This document shows, in pieces, positions 62,615 through 64,000 of a stretch of DNA of 64,000 bases; the first letter of the stretch is position 1; every line of letters begins with the position of its first letter. Position numbers and translations under genes: made by a program. Origin of the DNA: Thereva unica. Its lineage: Eukaryota; Arthropoda; Insecta; Diptera; Therevidae. The stretch is taken from NCBI GenBank assembly GCA_949987705.1, contig OX465283.1, positions 157,619,850 through 157,683,849 of the forward strand, read 5' to 3'. The notes under the pieces were generated by a model. It was given only the letters and a program-made list of their open reading frames with translations, ran no database searches and was not told the origin of the DNA.

Positions 62615-64000
62615 TATCTATCCATAAAAAAGGTTGTAAGAACGAAATATCAAATTATAGGCCAATTGCGAAGTTATCGTCTATACCAAAAGTCTTCGAA
62701 TCTATTATTTATTCTGCTATCGCCCCTACCTGCAAAAGACTTGTCTCAACAAACCAACATGGTTTTCTTGCAGCCCGTTCCACTACTACTAATTTACCAG
62801 AGGAAAAATTACACACAGTTGGAGGCTTTGTCACTGGCTGCCAAACTGACTGTGTCTACACAGACTGCAGTAAGGCTTTCGACAAGCTCTCTCACTCTAT
62901 TATAGTTCTCAAACTAAAGAAATTAGACTTTCGCATATCCTTGTGGTATGGTTCCAGTCGTACTTAGCCGACATAACCTACCAGGTTCTATTCCGCGGAG
63001 TCAATCTAAAAACATCGAAGCGTCCTCTGGTGTCCCGCAAGGCAGTCATCTTGGCCCTCTTCTTTTTATTTTATCAATTGACGATATTGTTACCCAGCTA
63101 AAGCACTGTAAAATCCTTATTAACACTGATGACATCAAACTATACGGCCACATAAGGAGTACAGAGGATTGCAAACTTCTGCAAGCAGATCTAAACACCT
63201 TCTATTCTTGGTGTTCCAACAACAACCTTGTGCTTATTACACAGGCCTACAAAAAACGGGTCATTTTTTCCCCCTTTCAATTTAATAGTCGTATCCTAAG
63301 TATTTTTTCGCGCTGAATCCGAATCCGTTGGCCAAATTGCCCTATCACGTCAGGATTTTGAGCAATCCTAACCTAAAAGTGCCAAAAAGCGTGTTTTTTG
63401 CACTTTTGCGCGTTAAATATCTCAAAACTGAGGAATGATAGGGCAAATCTGACAACGGGATCGTTTTCAGCATGCCAAAATCTACAGAAAACCATATCGA
63501 AAGCGTGAAATTTGAAAAAACTTTTTTTGTAATACTGAAAAGAAAAACTTCTTGGCAACTTCTTGGCGCGAAATCGACGATTTTTATTAACACATGATAT
63601 CATCGTTTTTCTTTTCAGTATTACAAAAAAAGTTTTTTCAAATTTCACGCTTTCGATATGGTTTTCTGTAGATTTTGGCATGCTGAAAACGATCCCGTTG
63701 TCAGATTTGCCCTATCATTCCTCAGTTTTGAGATATTTAACGCGCAAAAGTGCAAAAAACACGCTTTTTGGCACTTTTAGGTTAGGATTGCTCAAAATCC
63801 TGACGTGATAGGGCAATTTGGCCAACGGATTCGGATTCAGCGCGAAAAAATACTTAGGATACGACTATTAAATTGAAAGGGGGAAAAACCTTGTAGGCCT
63901 GTGTTATTAGTAAATGTGAGATCATGACTTTTTGTAGGAAACGTAGTGTTATAACTTATGACTATACTTTCTTTGACAACAAGGTCTGACGTACTAAATC
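62615..64000 (+). pseudogene. Jockey/CR1-like LINE RT, interrupted by palindromic element, runs off window
   Basis: Plus frames: SIHKKGCKNEISNYRPIAKL, STNQHGFLAARSTTTNL, DCVYTDCSKAFDKLSHSI (motif A, Asp present), a shift, SSGVPQGSHLGPLLFILSID, ILINTDDIKLYGHIRSTEDC (Y-A-D-D changed to N-T-D-D), FYSWCSNNNLVLI. A 664-bp element then interrupts (63240-63903), and the LINE resumes SKCEIMTFCRKRSVITYDYT. The reading frame continues across once the insert and one copy of TTATTA are discounted. The same family is at 35860-36460 (minus). It is dead through shifts and a stop near 63950. Confidence 0.7.
63240..63903. mobile_element. 664-bp near-perfect palindromic transposon, TTATTA target duplication
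   Basis: Left arm 63240-63548 and right arm 63605-63903 are inverted copies. I compared about 280 bp base by base and saw identity except one indel region near 63253 (aaaacgggtcattttttcc versus ggtttttcc). Termini are cacaggcctacaa / ttgtaggcctgtg. TTATTA flanks both sides (63234-63239, 63904-63909). The 56-bp loop holds a direct repeat, acttcttggc twice. Mirror-image frames in the arms are reflections of each other, not genes. A 6-bp duplication does not match the common MITE superfamilies. Confidence 0.88.

Noticed and set aside
62434..62967. 177-codon plus frame as a single gene
   Set aside because: It joins a translated repeat (family W) to a LINE RT fragment; the MACAK-type start also appears in the other repeat copy at 40909, so it comes from the repeat.
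63345..63808. Two frames with identical C-terminal halves on opposite strands
   Set aside because: They are mirror images produced by the palindromic element arms, not a duplicated gene.
1..64000. An intact new defence or biosynthetic system
   Set aside because: No cluster of intact unknown genes exists; apart from two beat exons, nearly all recognisable coding text is transposon-derived and broken.

Overview
The window looks like insect (arthropod) nuclear DNA. It is AT-rich, has no operons or dense coding, and is packed with degenerate transposable elements typical of insects: R1-like, RTE-like and Jockey/CR1-like LINEs, a mariner, hAT-, TTAA- and TA-type DNA elements, Helitron-like elements with CTAG ends, and a tRNA-derived SINE. 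The only host gene I can recognise is on the minus strand near 25.3-25.8 kb: two spliced exons of a beaten path (beat) family immunoglobulin protein. Its other exons were not found, so much of the window may be intron or intergenic DNA around a long beat locus.

Layout. 1-7.4 kb: short LINE relics, a palindromic MITE, unassigned sequence. 7.4-9.1 kb: a degenerate repeat field, a gypsy pol relic and a near-complete SINE ending in 22 T. 12.4-15.8 kb: a TTAA-flanked MITE, a palindromic MITE, R1-like and LINE relics and a hAT transposase relic. 17.8-21.2 kb: one 3.4 kb DNA element bounded by inverted ends and an 8-bp target duplication, holding smaller repeats. 21.4-22.5 kb: LINE pieces around a MITE. 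25.3-25.8 kb: the beat exons. 26.0-27.3 kb: a hAT-like element carrying inverted CTTGTT-rich arrays, inserted in a palindromic MITE. 27.5-31.0 kb: an RTE-like LINE, an LTR-like repeat with a nested 155-bp MITE, a LINE 3' end and an 823-bp hAT-like element. 32.6-34.9 kb: a TTA-flanked MITE, another LTR-like copy, and a SINE split by an internally deleted mariner. 35.6-40.5 kb: LINE relics, one candidate host exon, complex inverted repeats, an R1-type ORF1 relic and two head-to-head LINE copies. 40.9-48.9 kb: Helitron-like pieces, R1 and RTE-like LINEs, a Helitron-like element with a nine-unit 118-bp minisatellite, and a second RTE-like copy. 49.7-55.1 kb: TTAA and TA MITEs, the best preserved coding region (a 449-codon R1-like reverse transcriptase), an RNase H relic and a second Helitron-like copy. 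56.7-64 kb: a hAT-like element with a nested TA element, an LTR-like copy, LINE 3' ends, and a LINE interrupted by a 664-bp near-perfect palindromic element.

The strongest observations are nested insertions whose target duplications, and sometimes empty sites in sister copies, can be read directly. These give relative ages and firm element boundaries. I see no CRISPR, rRNA, functional tRNA or complete host gene. Family names are my pattern recognition from translated motifs and end structures; no database was searched.
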